6,330 nucleotides of DNA from Candidatus Nanopelagicaceae bacterium (GTDB lineage Bacteria > Actinomycetota > Actinomycetes > Nanopelagicales > Nanopelagicaceae): assembly GCA_947440735.1 (NCBI GenBank), contig CANESA010000035.1:1-6330 (forward strand), read 5' to 3'. Shown one piece after another: positions 6,223 through 6,330 of the stretch (position 1 is its first letter; each line of letters opens with the position of its first letter). The notes under the pieces were generated by a model, which was not told where the DNA came from, ran no database searches, and saw only the letters and a list, made by a program, of their open reading frames with translations. Both the position numbers and the translations under genes were made by a program.

Positions 6223-6330
6223 CTAGGCGTTGAGGTTGGTCATGACGTGCTTGATGCGGGTGTAATCCTCGAAGCCGTAGCTGGAGAGATCCTTGCCGTA
6301 TCCCGAGCGCTTGTATCCACCGTGAGGCAT
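6223..6330 (-). CDS. Aldehyde dehydrogenase, gamma-aminobutyraldehyde type, C-terminal end only
   Basis: Thirty-five codons and a TAG stop are present; the rest of the gene lies beyond the right edge, so the Met at 6330 is internal. The visible sequence MPHGGYKRSGYGKDLS, then YGFEDYTRIKHVMTNL, is the characteristic C-terminus of NAD(P)-dependent aldehyde dehydrogenases. It resembles E. coli gamma-aminobutyraldehyde dehydrogenase (PatD/YdcW: PHGGxKxSGYGKDxSxYxLEDYT as I recall it). That enzyme oxidises 4-aminobutanal to GABA in putrescine breakdown, which suits the polyamine importer starting 122 bp downstream. The catalytic Cys and Glu are outside the window, so the substrate is inferred from the tail and the neighbours. 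Other aminoaldehyde or betaine aldehyde dehydrogenases have similar ends. Third-position GC here is 29 of 35 codons, clearly higher than in the adjacent potD. Confidence 0.85.
   Translation of the reverse strand: MPHGGYKRSGYGKDLSSYGFEDYTRIKHVMTNLNA

Overview
The window is a tightly packed, one-directional stretch of bacterial chromosome. All seven recognisable genes are on the minus strand, so transcription runs from base 6330 towards base 1. Protein signatures (an agmatinase of the type common in actinobacteria, an actinobacterial-looking DXP reductoisomerase), base composition in the mid-forties % GC by eye, and junctions of 0-15 bp or overlapping suggest a small-genome, streamlined actinobacterium. 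The freshwater acI / Nanopelagicales group is my best guess. That assignment is inference; no rRNA or other marker gene is present.

Right edge to left, the layout is as follows. First come the last 35 codons of an aldehyde dehydrogenase resembling gamma-aminobutyraldehyde dehydrogenase (6223-6330). A 122-bp intergenic region follows, the longest in the window. It holds a 16-bp dyad, a plausible sigma70-type promoter and a strong ribosome binding site. Next is a complete polyamine-type ABC importer in the order binding lipoprotein (potD-like, 4919-6100), ATPase (potA-like, 3770-4918), permease 1 (potB-like, 2909-3754) and permease 2 (potC-like, 2067-2912). After it come an agmatinase-type ureohydrolase (1068-2066) and the N-terminal 354 codons of dxr/ispC (1-1064), which runs off the left edge.

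The genes make a coherent story up to dxr. The importer would bring in putrescine, spermidine or a related cation. The ureohydrolase would split agmatine, or another guanidino compound, into urea and an amine. The aldehyde dehydrogenase would oxidise the resulting aminoaldehyde towards GABA. The aminotransferase or oxidase that makes the aldehyde from putrescine is not in the window. dxr (isoprenoid precursor synthesis) is metabolically unrelated but sits 3 bp after the ureohydrolase stop and is probably co-transcribed.

I found no RNA genes, mobile elements, CRISPR arrays, origins or convincing terminators, and no credible gene on the plus strand. I see no sign of a new biological system. The points worth a second look are modest: the potD upstream control region, a non-aromatic residue at a conserved aromatic position in the PotD pocket, the stop-to-start in-frame stacking of genes, the placement of dxr, and the composition of the aldehyde dehydrogenase tail.
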